The translations under genes and the position numbers were made by a program. A DNA stretch of 64,000 nt from Triangularia verruculosa (Eukaryota > Ascomycota > Sordariomycetes > Sordariales > Podosporaceae): the NCBI GenBank assembly GCA_033296885.1, contig MU863904.1, positions 62,001 to 126,000 of the forward strand, in the 5' to 3' direction. Of this stretch, positions 1-10,325 are shown one piece after another; the first letter of the stretch is position 1; each line of letters begins with the position of its first letter. The notes under the pieces are model-generated. The model was not told the DNA's origin. It was given only the letters and a program-made list of their open reading frames with translations, and did no database searches.

Positions 1-736
1 TATCTGCTCAACACCCTCCAAGAAGACATCACCAAAACCGAAGAAGCCATGAAAACCGGCTCCTACAGCTCCGAGCTGTGGATTTGGAAGGTTATCATCG
101 GTGCATACGCCGTTCAGATTTCTTTTGGTAGCCAATACAAGGACTTAGCAATGAAGGAGATGAACACGGCCGAGGTTAACCGCGAGCTGCGAGAAATTTT
201 TGGAGATTTATTTTCACCCACAACCACACCGACCCAACCAGTTCTCTGGCACGAGCCCATCTACCAGAGAGCTTTAGCGTCATCATCAAAACCTCAAGAT
301 AGTAGCGACGACTCTTTCCTGAATGATGATGATGTTGGTTTAGAACATGGATACTTCAACCATGAAGAATACAGTCACGCCCTAGCTCCTTCTCCTCTGC
401 CAGGAGACTATCTACACTAGGTACCTCAAAGCATTCTTCAGCCGGAATATCGCTACATGGAGCCAGACATCCCACGTGGTGGATTGGGAAGGCGCAAAGA
501 ATATGCTAGAAAGAATAGTACGGCCTGGCCAGACCCCGTTGCAAATGGCCGGGCAATTCGAAATTATGGACACGATCTTGAGGGGAATATGGACCGAAGC
601 GTTTGCTATTTCTGATCCCGACGTGAGGCCTGTATCATGGTCAAATTCCATTCGTGTTAGGTGGTACCCGGGAAAGGAGCTACGTGAAGAGTTAGATGTA
701 ATGATGGAACATAGATGGCTTGAACATCTCAAATAG
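1..736 (+). CDS. 3' end of a probable fungal regulatory protein (Zn2Cys6/DUF3468-like C-terminus), 5' truncated
   Basis: The frame is open from base 1, so the gene starts outside the window. The first 333 bases read as a helical segment containing ELWIWKVIIGAYAV, then a Ser/Asp-rich linker. That frame stops at 418-420. A second frame (404-736) continues with FFSRNIATWSQ and WEGAKNMLERI and ends at TAG. The two join in phase if bases 334-403 are an intron (GTTGGT donor, CTGCCAG acceptor, 70 nt). The donor is not the fungal consensus, but the same donor type is needed in the kinase gene at 57 kb. The W-x-x-A-x-x-x-L and LWxWKxxxGA patterns recall the C-terminal region of fungal-specific transcription factors of the DUF3468 kind. 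That is family resemblance from memory, and no DNA-binding domain lies in the window. It could equally be an unrelated hypothetical protein, or carry a frameshift instead of an intron. Confidence 0.45.
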
Positions 737-1442
737 GAATTGAATGTCTTGAATAATAACAAGGAAGTCTTGGGTGCCAGTCATTGGGTATACCTTATAT
801 AACAGCTCGAGAAGCCTTTTCACTGTCCGCCCGTTGACGCTTGTATTTTGTGACGTTATCTTATCCTTCTAATTCACTGCTAGAGGTAGCTACACGGTCT
901 TAGTGTACCGTTTATGACAAGTGTCGCTGATACTTGCCTCGCCAAGCCCCCAGGGGCTTCAGGGGTTTGCAAGGGTCAGCAGAGGTCACCAGACTCAAAA
1001 GCCATAGTCAACCCACATCCACTGAAAACACATCATGTCAGCTTTTGCTGCTATATTTACCTACACTGGGTTTGATTCAGTACATGTATCCACCAGTTAA
1101 CTCGCCCACTGTGCTACCGCCCGCTTGTTGGCTTCCTAAAGCGTCATCACGGTATCTATCAGCCTGTTCAGCCTGCTAGACCAGGACTTGGATCGTTTCA
1201 AATCCCTCTTCTTCATACGCCTGTCACTCTGGAGCCATGGTTCCAGCCTTTTCGTCTCTTTGTACCGCTTGTTTGACCGCCCACGGGTTTCAACTGGTGG
1301 CCGTCCATCGGCGAATCTTGAAAGTCGCATCGAGGAGGTGCTTTTTTGGCTCCTCAATGGTCCTCTGCGACTGTCAGGCTGCCTCCAAACGGGTGGTTCG
1401 GGAGATCTTGCCGCGCGCCTGTCAGGACTTCTACGATCGCGT
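737..1442. other. Intergenic, convergent 3' ends
   Basis: This spacer lies between the 3' end of the truncated regulator and the 3' end of the HET gene, which converge on it. It holds a small C/G-rich near-palindrome around 945-970 (CCCCCAGGGG followed by CAGGGG). No convincing coding region or RNA gene is visible. Confidence 0.6.
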
Positions 1443-4295
1443 CTACATGAACACGATCGTTCGCACCTTCTTGAGTGGGGATGTGCCACAACTGCTCTTC
1501 CTATTAGCACTGCGTGATTTCATTTGCAAAGACAGGGAGGACCTACGATATCTGGATCGAATGTTCTGGGCAACCATATTTGGTGACGTTGCCAGTACCT
1601 TTGAAGCAAAATCATGCGGATCGTCGCCAAGTTGCGGGTAGGGCGAGGGCCGAGGTTGACTAGACCGACCCCTGCTACTTGATAACTGGATGTCTCTGCT
1701 AGTAGGGGCCGTAATTTTGCTCTCCTTGACGATGATAGCTCGACTGCTCAGAGACGATGAATCAATGATCCCTGATAGCCATTCAAGCGGATCGCCGTCA
1801 TCTGGTGGGTAAGGCAAGTTCCAAAATGGATCGGGCTTGTTGTCGAAAGCATGCGAGAGGTCAGGAAGTTCCGGGGATCCGGGACTCAATCCTAGAAACC
1901 AAGGCATTGAATTAGGGGGTTTGAGTGAGTGAGTCGAGCCGTGCTCTGTACTTTCTTCCTCCGAATCATCGTTCGAGGCGAGTCCCTTCAGCAAGATTTC
2001 CCAATCAGCTCCTACACACGTCGCCCAATCCTTTGCAGTTCGCCCCTCAGAATCTTGTGCCTTCAAGTCAGAATCGTACCGGAACATTTGCTTTACCAGC
2101 GCTGGATCCCCTGTCGCTGCAGCGTACATGAGAAATGTCATTCCCGGAACCCATGGCAGCTGTTCATCCTTTCTCATGATAGGAAAGCTTTGCATTATGT
2201 GTGCAAGAACCCCATCGCGCTCACGTTGTTTAACAAGGTCTTCCAGGGGTATCGACAAAAGTCTCTCTGTAGCAGGATCGACAGTCGAGAAACAGAGACT
2301 TTCGATCGATCTAGAACCGTCTTCTTCAGTTTGTCCTGCGGAAGTGGTCTCAGGCTTAGAGGAATCCATGTCGATCGCCTTTTGAAGAGCCGCCCTGTGG
2401 TTTATTCGTCTATCCAGCTTGTAACTGATATTCTCGGCTTGAGCTTTCAACGCTGCCATCTCAAAGTTTAGGCCCTCGAGTTCCCTATCGACACGGCTGA
2501 GGTGTTGTAGACTCGACTGCCGCTTCCTTGCCCACTGTGCCCCAGTCCGCATGTGCTTTAGACCCTCGCAGCACTTAGCCTGTAGACTGATCTGTTCCTG
2601 AAGATTAGGCCAACCTCTAGGATATGTACGAGCTTCGCACGAGAAACGGGAGATGGCTTTGAGGTCCACAACCCAGAGCGGATGCCCGAAGATCGCGTCG
2701 ATTGATACTGACACCCTCAGAACAAGTGATGGTACCTCGACGGGGGTAATCATGTCAGTGCCTGTCAAGGAAAGGCTCGACCAAAGCTTCACAATCTCGG
2801 AGAACGGTGTTGGCGGAGATGGGTTGTCGAAGTAGAGATATGGCATAGGCGTTGCCGCCCCTGTCACTGAACCTCGCATGAATCGTAATGCGAGAATAAA
2901 CCGGCCCGTCTTGGACTTCAAAGTATAGGAAAACCTGACCAGAAATAAGGCTTCATCGTTGAGAAGCTCGTGTTCTCGGGGGGTTTTGATCATAGCCGTT
3001 TCCTCATCGAAGCAGTCTGCTGGGTACACCTCCTCAATTTTGGCGCTCCAGGGATACGGCTTAGGTGGTAGATACATCCAATATGACTTGTCTTCTAACG
3101 GTGCCACTTCGCCGTGACGATCGTTGCGTATCAGGATGGTCTTAGACGGTATGACGTGAGAAGGGTCAGGAAGAAAGACTGCGTCGAGTCCATGAGGACG
3201 GAAAAAGACAGGCTTCGTTTCTGAGCCTGGTTTCGTGATGTTGCATAGAGCGAGAGGGATTGCTGCTCTGAATGAGGGTTCACTGCTCGGACCACAAGAC
3301 AAATACCCGTATAAAATGTGGCCCGGGGAGTTTGGTAGCATGGTAGAAGTCTCCGCTAGAGATATACTGATAGGCATTGTCCCTCCAACCATGCCCAAGG
3401 ACCGGATACGAGTTTTTACGTTCTGTGAGGGTCGCTGCACAATATCGCCACATCGTTTGAAAGCAGCTGGCGACGCTGCGAGTACATTGCCGGGGATGGG
3501 CGTATATGCCACAGGCGTGAGTACCGCACGCAATTCAAGTTGTTGATCTTCGTCTTCCAGTGAGCCAAGCGACCACGCTAATATCGAGTCGTCTGATGTT
3601 TTCCTCATGATCTCTTCTTGCAGACGCCAAAAGGCACGTTCAAGTCCTTCGCCGTAGATGGGGGTTATCATCACGTCGAAAATCCCAAGCAAGCAGTAGG
3701 CCATATCCTCAGGTCTGGTTGTTGTGCGCCTTGAGGCCCATGACATTCTCTGCGCTACACTACAAGTTTGCAAACTTGCAATGCCGGTGAGAATATAGTG
3801 TGGTATCCCTGTCGCCTGCGCAATCGTTTCCCACATGGAAGACCGTGTGCCCAGCGGAGTCCATTGTGAGCCAAAGAAGATCATCTTCTGGGGTGCGAGA
3901 AGCTCTTGAAGTGTCCAGCCCCTTGTGAACCAGCGGCTGTCGAGGAACTTATTCAACCGTCCTCCCTCAACGTCAGGGAGATATGCATAGCATACTGCTG
4001 CTTTTTGGTACCAGCGAAACATGGAGTTGATGGCTTCATGGAGTTCAACCGAGTTCGTCTTGTCGATACAGCATGTGTCGATCCAGATGTAGGCGATCTC
4101 ATCTTTGCATGCTTGCTCGCAGCAGAGATCTAGCTTTTTCCTGCGAGTGTCGTCGCATTCATCCAGTGCCTGCATATCTTGGAAGGATAATTCCTCATCT
4201 TCATTCCCCCAGGTATGAGATAAGATTGCGTAACGGACAGTTGGATCCGCAGAAAATTTCTCGAGGCATTTGCTGTGAACGTTGACAAGCCACAT
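1443..4295 (-). CDS. HET-domain protein with coiled coil and ankyrin-like C-terminal region
   Basis: A 950-residue intronless frame. Residues 1-165 are a textbook HET domain of the kind at the N-terminus of HET-D/HET-E-like proteins: MWLVNVHSK start, YAILSHTWG (22-30), IWIDTCCIDK (70-79), INSMFRWYQKAAVCYAYL (89-106) and RGWTLQELLAP (125-135). The middle (about 250-560) has no recognised fold. A Glu/Leu/Gln-rich heptad stretch (ELEGLNFEMAALKAQAENI) predicts a coiled coil. It is followed by one or two ankyrin-like repeats (TFLMYAAATGDPALVKQM), and the last 150 residues are Ser/Pro-rich and probably disordered. HET domains trigger regulated cell death on non-self contact. Whether this one is active cannot be told from sequence. 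The ATG is the first in frame and fits the family N-terminus exactly. Confidence 0.9.
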   Translation of the reverse strand: MWLVNVHSKCLEKFSADPTVRYAILSHTWGNEDEELSFQDMQALDECDDTRRKKLDLCCEQACKDEIAYIWIDTCCIDKTNSVELHEAINSMFRWYQKAAVCYAYLPDVEGGRLNKFLDSRWFTRGWTLQELLAPQKMIFFGSQWTPLGTRSSMWETIAQATGIPHYILTGIASLQTCSVAQRMSWASRRTTTRPEDMAYCLLGIFDVMITPIYGEGLERAFWRLQEEIMRKTSDDSILAWSLGSLEDEDQQLELRAVLTPVAYTPIPGNVLAASPAAFKRCGDIVQRPSQNVKTRIRSLGMVGGTMPISISLAETSTMLPNSPGHILYGYLSCGPSSEPSFRAAIPLALCNITKPGSETKPVFFRPHGLDAVFLPDPSHVIPSKTILIRNDRHGEVAPLEDKSYWMYLPPKPYPWSAKIEEVYPADCFDEETAMIKTPREHELLNDEALFLVRFSYTLKSKTGRFILALRFMRGSVTGAATPMPYLYFDNPSPPTPFSEIVKLWSSLSLTGTDMITPVEVPSLVLRVSVSIDAIFGHPLWVVDLKAISRFSCEARTYPRGWPNLQEQISLQAKCCEGLKHMRTGAQWARKRQSSLQHLSRVDRELEGLNFEMAALKAQAENISYKLDRRINHRAALQKAIDMDSSKPETTSAGQTEEDGSRSIESLCFSTVDPATERLLSIPLEDLVKQRERDGVLAHIMQSFPIMRKDEQLPWVPGMTFLMYAAATGDPALVKQMFRYDSDLKAQDSEGRTAKDWATCVGADWEILLKGLASNDDSEEESTEHGSTHSLKPPNSMPWFLGLSPGSPELPDLSHAFDNKPDPFWNLPYPPDDGDPLEWLSGIIDSSSLSSRAIIVKESKITAPTSRDIQLSSSRGRSSQPRPSPYPQLGDDPHDFASKVLATSPNMVAQNIRSRYRRSSLSLQMKSRSANRKSSCGTSPLKKVRTIVFM

Positions 4296-5138
4296 TTCGA
4301 GAGGTGTATGTTGCTAGCCGCGCTCAGTACTCAAGGTCAACGGCGTACAATGGCAGGAGAAACGTCCAGTAGAGCAAATGGTTGCTCCTCCATGGTCTGA
4401 CACACCATCTGTTAAGATTTGAGTCTCGATTTTTCTGTTCAGTGCGTGCAGCTGCCAAGCCTTTTCCCCCGCGGACATGCCTGCCTGTCTTACTTAGAAG
4501 CATGTGAGTGGTTGCTCTTGCATTGATTCCGCCACATCTTAGGCACCCAGCGGGTGCTATCTATGAAGAGCAAGGCCGAGATGTATGTAGCGGGGCATGT
4601 TGTGGGCGGAACGGAGAAGGGGAAAGTGCCGCAAGGACACGGGGCTTAGAAATGCTGAGGCATTATCAGAAGGAACTGTCAGGCGGGCTTTCAAGGATTA
4701 TCATAGGTAATTTAAAAATGTACCCTGGCTTATGTCACGGTTCATAAATCATAGTTTAATGCCTATCTCCTATCTTTCAGAACGCTGCGGCTCAGCTTGA
4801 TAGGTTAATTATCAGGCGCGTCGCAAGCTCTTTGTTCACGGCCCGCGTGGATAATCGTACGAGAGCGGCAAATTATCCCAATTAAAAATTCTCTTAAAAA
4901 TGCAGAAAGGCCTCTTCCCAGTATTGGCAAAAAATGCCACTCCAACTCGACAGAATTTGAACACCTTGGGGTCATGAAATAGTTGGGGAACCCCCATCAG
5001 TTCATTTAACGCAGGAACTCTGCGCCATAATGGAAACTAGCAACATAATATTCGCTGAGCTTTGCACTGAATCTAACGAAAGCCTTCCTTGCTGTATTAT
5101 TGCTATATGGTGAAAAGGATAGGCTAGCTGGGACTCAC
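4296..5138. other. Intergenic, upstream of the HET gene
   Basis: 843 bases between the HET start codon and the 3' end of the transporter pseudogene, so it should contain the HET promoter. The part from 4,700 to 5,050 is richer in A+T than its surroundings (for example around 4,880-4,960). No tRNA, coding frame or repeat is recognised. Confidence 0.55.
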
Positions 5139-6815
5139 TTATTTATTTGCGACATTGTGGTCTTGGGGCACATCGTCAGCCAACGTCTGGTCGTCATTCA
5201 GTTTCGGACTACCAAATGCCATCGCAAAAGCAATCAAAGGCACACACAGGCATATCCCAGTGATCGTCAACAGCCTCTGAGCATACTTGTACGAGTCGAT
5301 CAAAGCCTGGCGTTCAGGTGTACCAACAGGGTATTCGGCCGAGAAAGTAAAAGGATTTCCATATGCAGCTGTCGCCAGAGTTGCGTTGTTGAACTCAGCA
5401 AGTCGCCGAGAAAGCTGGCTGGGCAAGACATGAGTCCATATCGCCTCTGAAACTGCACCGCCGAACGCAGACCCAAGATTGTAAGTGGCGAGGTAAAGGC
5501 CTGTCATGACGGCGAGGTTCTCGTGCCTCAATGCCGCTTGGGCCGGATAGGGAAACATGCCCCCTGCGATACCGAGAACAACCTGAGCACCAATAACACC
5601 GGCCCTGCTCAAAGTCTCGGCATCGCCCCGATATCGGATGAGCAGACCAAAAGCCACCATGAAGAGACACGTCCCGATGACGATAAAGATTTTCAGGCGG
5701 CGCACTTTGTAGACGACAAAACCGAGAACGGTGCCGCCGAGGACACTGAAAAATGTGTAGAAAGAAGAGACTCGAGTTGCCGTCAATGTCAAAGTCGAAA
5801 GCAACGACAAGGACTGAATACAGGTAGTCGCCTTGCATATACCACGCCCAGTTAAGCATCAACGCGATCCCCAAAGCAGCCCACACGGCGCGATCCTTCA
5901 TGAGCTTGAATGGTACAAGCGGTTGTGGGGCATAGAGCTGCCAGAATACGAAGATAGGTATCGCGATGACGTCAACTATTAATGGTGCAAGGACGTGAGG
6001 AGCCGTCCAGGATGCCCCAAAGCCGCCTGCTGTGGTGACTGGCACCAGTAGCAAAATCAAAGACAGCAATCATGAGAATGATGCCGACAGCATCAAGTCG
6101 CTAAAATAGGTAAGAAAGAAAGCGGCGCCATGGCAAGGTCCGGATTGGGTCAGTGTAGTCATCCATAACACTCGATCTGCTGACTCGGTCGGGAGTCAAG
6201 AGATATTAAACTGACAATGCGCATACCGGGTAGATGATACACCACATGCCAATTGCCCAGCGCCAATCTGTTACACCGAGAACAGCCTGAGAAACGTTTC
6301 CACTGACCCACGCCAAGATGAGGAATGGCAGGTTGGGTATGTAACTGAATAGTAGGCGAGCTCGAGTAGAGGTAATGTCGGCAACAATAACCTCAACGAG
6401 AAGAACTATCATGGTGTAACCAACCTGATAGATGAGAGTCCCTGCTGCAAACATGCCGACATTGTGCGAAGTTGCCTCCGGTATGGTGCCGAGGACGTGG
6501 AAGATGACAGACCAAAAGACAAGTTCGACACGGCCGAAGATATCAGCGATGACAGAACGCAAAACGTTAGTTGTTGCCAGCAGTGCGTGCTGGGAGAAAG
6601 ACGCCGTGGCATACGGTTGGTAGGTATAGCGGAGAATGTCATCGAGGCCGTAGGCGAAGGCGATTATGAAAACACTGATGAAGATAAATATGTAATCGCT
6701 GGTTGTGAGGACCGATGCTAAGGCCTCGGCATGGCGCACACCGGGAGACGTCTCGTCCGATAAAGGTATCGACTTCGATTGCTGAGATAGTTTGGTTACT
6801 GGTGGTGTGAGGCAT
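5139..6815 (-). pseudogene. Siderophore-iron MFS transporter (SIT/MirB type), disrupted by stops and frameshifts
   Basis: Three frames together spell a siderophore-iron:H+ symporter. The N-terminal part has VLTTSDYIFIF and AFAYGLDDILRYTYQP, then DIFGRVELVF, VLLVEVIVADITS, LPFLILAWVSGNV and WRWAIGMWCIIYPVCAL. The middle has LDAVGIILMIAV, LVPVTTAGGFGASW, FKLMKDRAVW and NWAWYMQGDYLYSVLVVAFDF. The C-terminal part has ATRVSSFYTFFSVL, YKVRRLKIFIVIG and GLYLATYNLGSAFGGAVSEAIW. The frame is broken at four places: TAA at 6206-6208, TAG at 6101-6103 where the family has the Trp of LFWxLD, a shift near 6063-6066 inside a T-run, and a shift near 5781-5785. About ten residues expected between LRSVIA and DIFGR are missing, and the start (ATG 6815) is in another frame from SPGVRHAEA. 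An intron covering both stops would remove a conserved loop and would not cure the shifts. It is therefore a decayed gene, unless the assembly is wrong at several points. Confidence 0.8.
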
Positions 6816-7546
6816 GGTAATCATGAGCGTGGTCGATGGTTGTGGGGGTATAAGTGGAGCGGTTGAAGTTGATGGGGCCGTCTGTATGGCAAGTTGTTGC
6901 ACAAGTCTTTCCGAATTGTTTGAATAAGGTCTGACAGAAAAGTTTGGGCCGCTCCTTCTCCAAAGTTAATAACATGGCCGCCATCGATGCATTCGCGTTT
7001 GAAAAGGGAAGCACATAATAAGGGCAGCGCAGATGCGAGAATCAATAAGACTGGGCTTTTGGTATGTGAAAATTGATAGATGATGGGCGGAAAAGAAGTG
7101 TCACTAACAATGAAATGACCGAAACTTACGGAGTACATAATCGACAAAAGTTCAAACAATCATCGCCATGTCCAGGCTCAGAGAGCTCTTTTCCATCGCA
7201 TGTTTTCTTGCAGAGTCACAGCCCCTGCTCTCGGTGGAAAGGGAGAAGGAGCCCGGTGCTTTCTTCGGAGCTCGGCAATGTGGCTTCCTTCTCAGGCTCT
7301 TTGAAATCTCAGAATGGAAAGAACATACAGCTTGAAGCCCGCACTCAAAACCCATGCTCAAAACTCGACCAGACCATCGAAGAATCTCTCTTCGACAACG
7401 TTTCTCTTGATCTCCCAACATCTTCCATATCCATATTAGCCACCTCTTTTGTCATATACTTGACATAATCTCGCTCACATCAATACAAATTTCTCCTTCG
7501 ATTTTACACCACCCATCACAATCTTGGGAGATATCCTATTCGGACC
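6816..7546. other. Intergenic between divergent genes
   Basis: The spacer upstream of the transporter pseudogene (-) and of the secreted-protein gene (+). A minus-strand open stretch at 6821-7159 has no recognisable domain and no support as a gene. The last 100 bases before 7547 are CT/AC-rich, as is usual for a fungal leader. Confidence 0.5.
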
Positions 7547-8504
7547 ATGACACTCCCACGCTTCTTGGATACCCTCTCGATTCTCCTGACGCTACCCTCA
7601 ATCGCCTCCGCAAATCCTGTGCTCCTCCCTCCGCGGCCTTACCTACACAGCGTCCACAACTGGAACACCACTTCCAGCCGTGTTCTGACTTCGGCCCATG
7701 ATGTTGACAATACCACTTACCTCTGCGGCTCTCGCTCAGACGCGCCAATCTTCACCCGTAAGTTGGAACTCAAGGTACTTGCTGGCTGGTCGGCTTGCTG
7801 ATTCTTAACACAGTGGGTGACGAGGATGTTGGCGGCCCCGGCATGACAATCCATGACGCGGACTTCAGCAACACACGCCAAAGCCATTACATTTTCTTCT
7901 ACGAAAATGCCCGGGACGAAACTCCGTGGAAGTACACACTGGTGAGTCCCAACCGAGACATCCTAACCTAGCACCCAAATCTTTGGCTAACAGCATCCGC
8001 TCACAGCTCCATCCTGGCAAAACAACCTTCATCTCGGTGTGCCCTACCTTCTCAGGCCGCATCGTCCGTGGCAGTATACATGAGAACCTCGACGGTACAG
8101 CCAAACACAATCTCGGAACCTGGGTCGAGGTGGCTTGGGAAGCACACGGGAATACCACTACCTCGAACTCATCGGTAACAGCTACCCGGTCCTGGGGGGA
8201 CGTCTCACTGCTTGAGGGGTGTGATGGAGGCGTGGTGATGCTTGCTACGGATGGAAGTGGAGTTGTGACTGGATTCAGCCGCAACATCCTCAAAGCAGCA
8301 CCAGAGGCGGCACTGGCCCGCAAAACAGGGGAAAGTCTGGTGCTCGGCAAGACAGTTGGGTCCGAGGCTAACCTAGAGGCTATGAGGTGGGAGTTGAAGA
8401 TGCTGGATCCGTTAAGGGAGGCATTCATTGTGCAGGATATCAAGCCGGTGATTGTGACGGAAAATGGGAGGTGGGATTTGACATTTTATGCTGGAATTTA
8501 TTGA
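7547..8504 (+). CDS. Secreted protein of unknown function, three exons
   Basis: Exons 7547-7757, 7814-7941 and 8007-8504 give 278 residues. Donors are GTAAGT and GTGAGT, acceptors CACAG, and phases match. Residues 1-22 form a clear signal peptide (hydrophobic ILLTLPSIASA before NPVLL). The mature protein has several N-x-T/S sequons (for example NTTS, NTT, NSS) and only a few Cys residues, including CGS, VCPTFSG and EGCDGG. Recognisable blocks are SHYIFFYENARDETPWKYTL, ISVCPTFSGRIVRGS and GTWVEVAW. The TFSGRI segment slightly recalls thaumatin-like folds, but the Cys pattern of that family is absent, so I do not assign it. It probably acts in the cell wall or outside the cell. Both start and stop are well defined. 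Confidence 0.75.
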
Positions 8505-9083
8505 TGATGGGTGTTCAGGGTTTTGGTTAGAAAGGCTTTGGGTTCTCGTTCGAATTCGTTCCAAAAAGAAAGGATCTGTAGAACATGTAAACATTTGAGA
8601 TAGGAAATGAGACGGTTTTGGTTACCAAGCCGAGTCCATGGTGTGAGGTCGGGTTGAAGTTGAAAGTGGGCTTCCAGAAGCTTGAACCCCTGTAGAATCT
8701 ACCGAACCCCTGTTTCAAGCGATGCCTGCCGGAAGAGTGGGGTGATCCCGCGGCAGACCCCTGGCTAAGCTGGGATGGAATCGAGAACCGCTGGCGCATT
8801 GGCCACCGAACGTGAACATCTGACAACCTTTCAACCATCTGATCGGGTCGGGCCCCGTCCTTCAAGCTTCAGCCATTTTTCTTTGTGTGCATTATTTTCC
8901 CGTCATTCATTAATAACCTTTTTGTAGACCTATCCCGACCCACGGTTCATTGCCGCCTCCTTGGCTCTTAGAGCAGCCCGAAACTCCATTCTCCGGCATC
9001 ATCGGAGTCCACCCCGAACACCTTTCCTGCAGTAGTTTATCAGCCACCCACTGACGAGCGACGTGTACGGGAATCCCGGCATC
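8505..9083. other. Intergenic, promoter region of the sulfhydryl oxidase gene
   Basis: 579 bases between two genes on the same strand. Nothing coding is supported. A short T-loop-like string near 8775-8790 (minus strand) is not part of a cloverleaf. Confidence 0.5.
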
Positions 9084-9809
9084 ATGGCGCGGCGGCAACA
9101 TATAACGCTCTTGCTGATGGGCGTCATGTTCTTTTTGACCATGACGTACTTTATGTCCAGCAAAGCCAGCAGTGGCGGGCGGGACCCCACGAGGATATCC
9201 GACGAGACGTGGAGCAGCCACAACAGCAACGGCGCGGGTGGAGGAGGATTGGGCGCCATTTCGGAGAGTGTTTTGAAGGGGGGGTCTATTGCGCCCAAGT
9301 TGGAGAATGCTACTGCGAAGTATGACCTACCTTACCGTTGCTTGCTGTGGGGGGTTTACCCGTGCTAACATTGATGGTAAAAACACAGGGCGGAACTTGG
9401 GCGCGCATCGTGGAAGTTGTTCCACACGATGATGGCGCGGTTTCCAGAGGAGCCGACGGCGGATGATAGCACCGCGCTGAGGACGTATATTCAGTTGTTT
9501 GCGAGGCTGTATCCCTGTGGTGACTGCGCGGCGCATTTCCAGAAGTTGTTGGAGAAGTACCCGCCTCAGGTGAGCAGCCGGAATAATGCGGCGGGGTGGG
9601 CGTGTTTTGTGCACAATGAGGTGAATAAGAGGTTGAAGAAGGAGCAGTTTGATTGTAATAATATTGGGGACTTTTATGATTGCGGGTGTGGGGATGATAA
9701 GGGGAAGAAGAAGGGGGTTGAGGAGAAGAGGACCAGGAGGGGGGATGAGATTGAGGTTGGAGAGGGGGTTAGTTTGGAAAGGGAGGAAGGGCTGGTTAGG
9801 GGTGGTTGA
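9084..9809 (+). CDS. erv2: ER FAD-linked sulfhydryl oxidase, Erv2/ALR family
   Basis: Exons 9084-9319 and 9389-9809 encode 218 residues. The first in-frame ATG is at 9084. Residues 8-23 (LLLMGVMFFLTMTYFM) form a signal anchor, which places the protein in the ER rather than in the mitochondrial intermembrane space (Erv1). The catalytic domain starts AELGRASWKLFHTMMARFP and contains the redox-active pair YPCGDCA, then HFQKLL, WACFVHNEVNKRL and a second Cys cluster, DCNNIGDFYDCGC. The order is the ERV/ALR fold: active-site CxxC, then the FAD-binding HNxVNxxL motif. The family oxidises protein thiols with O2 and feeds disulfides into secretory folding. The last 40 residues are a charged Lys/Glu/Arg tail outside the fold. 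Expected length and motifs are all present. Confidence 0.9.
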
Positions 9810-10325
9810 AGGGGGAGAGAGGTTTTGGATTTATGGAGTTGGGGAGTTTGGTATATTTTGGTTGAGTAGATACTTTTTTTGGTGGAGGTGTTAGACGGGC
9901 TGGACTTTGTGGTTGATGGGATGCAAAAGATGCTGCACTGGAACGATCCTGTCGACACATTGGACTTAGAAGTTTGGGATCCCTCATCATCAGGTTATCG
10001 TGTACACATTATACCCCAATTGTTACATATATTGCTTTAAGCATCATAAGCTCCGTTAGAGGCCCGAAGTGATACCCCGATAAGCTCTGATAAGCCCTCT
10101 TATCAGGCTTCCACGTGATACGCATCAGCCCGCCAGGCAAGGCGCGCGTGCGTGTCTGAGCTGCCTTGAGCTTGGGGAGGAGCTCCAAGCTTCAGTTGCC
10201 AACTACGAACACCACTTAACGATTCCACAACAGTGCCCGCCTCAATTTCCGACGACCGACGATTCGCTCCGAGTTCTCCTTACATCAACGACTTTAGATC
10301 GATAACTAAAAAACCACATTCGAAA
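9810..10325. other. Intergenic, promoter and leader of the proteasome gene
   Basis: 516 bases. The first 200 are the 3' flank of the oxidase gene and are G/T-rich. The rest carries a cluster of GATA motifs, a CACGTG at 10112-10117 and an AGCTTGG/CCAAGCT inverted repeat near 10170-10195. No gene is seen. Confidence 0.55.
10087..10106. promoter_or_regulatory. Inverted GATA pair upstream of the proteasome beta-1 gene
   Basis: CTGATAAG, a 4-base spacer and CTTATCAG form a perfect inverted repeat about 220 bases upstream of the ATG. More GATA cores lie just upstream (TGATACC and CGATAAG). Fungal GATA factors bind such sites, often in pairs. Function here is an inference from position and symmetry. 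Confidence 0.45.

Noticed and set aside
6101..6215. An intron that would remove both stops of the siderophore transporter
   Set aside because: Donor and acceptor exist, but the removed segment encodes conserved family sequence and the two frameshifts would remain.
6821..7159. 112-codon minus-strand frame upstream of the siderophore transporter
   Set aside because: No domain and no compatible splice to the transporter frame.
8770..8830. tRNA-like T-loop string on the minus strand
   Set aside because: No matching acceptor, D or anticodon stems around it.
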